Source: Sycobia sp. Sy_11 (lineage: Eukaryota; Arthropoda; Insecta; Hymenoptera; Epichrysomallidae). Taken from it: DNA of 64,000 nt. Positions 62,640 through 64,000 of the stretch are shown piece by piece. The translations under genes were made by a program, and so were the position numbers. Below the pieces are notes generated by a model, which did no database searches, was not told the origin of the DNA, and was given only the letters and a program-made list of their open reading frames with translations. Position 1 is the stretch's first letter, and each line of letters begins with the position of its first letter. The stretch lies in contig JACCIC010000123.1 in the NCBI GenBank assembly GCA_018907035.1, forward strand, positions 310,001 to 374,000. Reading direction: 5' to 3'.

Positions 62640-64000
62640 GTGCATAGTACATATACATTCATATTACAGACCACTAGCAGAAGAAATTTTCTATAATGTG
62701 AAATATTATTTTGACACATAGACTCTGAAAACTAGTGGTAAAAGTTTACTAATTTTTTGGTATATCTAAACTTCCTATTAGTTGCGATAATTCCTAAGAT
62801 GTTGTGTATATTTATGAATGTTGAAAGATTTTCTAAATTGTTGCTTCACTTTTCCAAAACTTTCGTAATCTATGCTTGTTCTAATGTAGGTTCAAATCTT
62901 ACCCTTTTGGTAAAATTTGATCATTGTTTGGAAAAGTCGATAACTTTTAATACAATTCAGGAAGAAGATGTTGATTTCGACTTGATTCCATTCGAGGATT
63001 TAATTTAATATTAACGTGTTAAAACGAAAAAGTTTACGATAAATTTTTTACAAAAATCGATAAACGAAGGTTAGACAGTGCTACTTATAAGTATTTAAGA
63101 TAATAAATACTTATTTTATTCCCTTTTTATTTGTAATTCGTCATCCTTATACGAGGCCCCGAAATATTCGCAGCCCACGATCTCAATCGATATAAAGCCG
63201 ATCAAACTGGGTGCTCTTTCCCTTTTCTTGTCTTTTCCCTTCTTGTAGCACCCCAACGAAAACAATTCACTGGCCGTAGGTAATAGGCACGCGTGCCCCC
63301 TCTCCGAATGATGGATCAGCTCTCGACGGGGATAGATCGAGTATTTGTCGAAAATATTATGAAATTCGCGCTACGCGGATGTGTATCGGCGGAGCGCCTG
63401 AATATACTAGGGAGCCAGTTACCCTTGCTTGGATTATTGTCTCACCAATTTTGCGGTGTTTGGCTAGCGATGTAATATAAATAAATGAATGTTTTTTTGC
63501 TGCCCATGTCAATCAAATTTCGTATATAAATTTAACCCGCTATGATCGTTTATTCATGGTAAAAGAAAATAGTTTGTAGACTGGCTAAAATTGTTTAAAA
63601 TATAAGGCAGTTATATTATACAGTACCTTTTATTCTATTGTTTTAGTAAAAGTGAGTAAATGACAATGAAATACTTCCAAGTGCGACTTATTAGGATTTA
63701 TCAATCATCTGAAAATGATCCTATAGCGAATAATAAATATATTATATTCCGGGGCAACATGGAATATTAAAAGAGTTTTCTACTGACTCTTGACGTAAAG
63801 GCACGTCGTATAACCATGATAGAGAACAGTTTTACTATCACAAAAGGAGTCCTTTCGCGGAATATGGAAAATATTGTTTTACATAAACGGAAGAAATGGC
63901 ATTGTAAACATCGCAAATTTTATTCCGAGTGTTTTTCTAACTGCATATAACTGCTCGCGAGCGCGCGCGGCTAAGTTTTTTACAAAAGTTCTCTCAAAGA
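62640..64000. other. Mostly AT-rich spacer to window end
   Basis: Includes a slightly GC-richer piece at about 63140-63470. Short frames at 62757-63008 and 63293-63475 have no recognised features. Confidence 0.5.

Overview
The window looks like nuclear DNA of an insect, most likely a hymenopteran and plausibly an ant. It has an AT-rich background crowded with dinucleotide microsatellites, insect-type non-LTR and mariner transposons, short introns with GT..AG borders, and a DUF4806-like gene of a type I recall as multi-copy in ant genomes. The lineage call is inference. I see no complete host protein-coding gene, rRNA or canonical tRNA. Gene content is mostly transposable elements in what reads as a gene desert or very large introns.

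Layout. 1-4490 (minus strand): a young non-LTR retrotransposon running off the left edge, with ORF2 (endonuclease plus N-terminal reverse transcriptase, fully open) and a zinc-knuckle ORF1 broken by one homopolymer slip. 4500-39000: AT-rich spacer, many long (TA)n, (GT)n, (TC)n and (GA)n tracts, and discrete GC/CpG-rich islands of about 0.3-1.2 kb with no convincing coding content. Short tRNA-like (SINE-type) relics sit near 9.5, 39.1 and 40.1 kb, and a possible mariner relic near 38 kb. 40326-43242 (minus): a decayed, 5'-truncated R1-clade LINE with a poly(A) tail, flanked on both sides by (TTA)n-type repeats and adjacent to a SINE-like unit with a similar tail. 43300-50090: spacer and two GC islands. 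50092-51405 (minus): a full-length but frameshifted mariner with matching terminal repeats, TA target duplication and the D34D catalytic spacing. 51478-55055: a 3.58-kb block bounded by a 13-bp exact inverted repeat and containing a five-exon DUF4806-like gene, disrupted by a 1-bp slip in an A10 run. 55500-64000: further spacer, GC islands, compound microsatellites and one exon-like small ORF at 57.2 kb.

The most notable observations are the inverted-repeat-bounded DUF4806 unit (possibly a transposon carrying a gene from an insect-expanded family), the LINE/SINE pair nested in trinucleotide repeats, and the regular series of GC islands that could be regulatory. None can be settled without genome-wide searches or transcript data.
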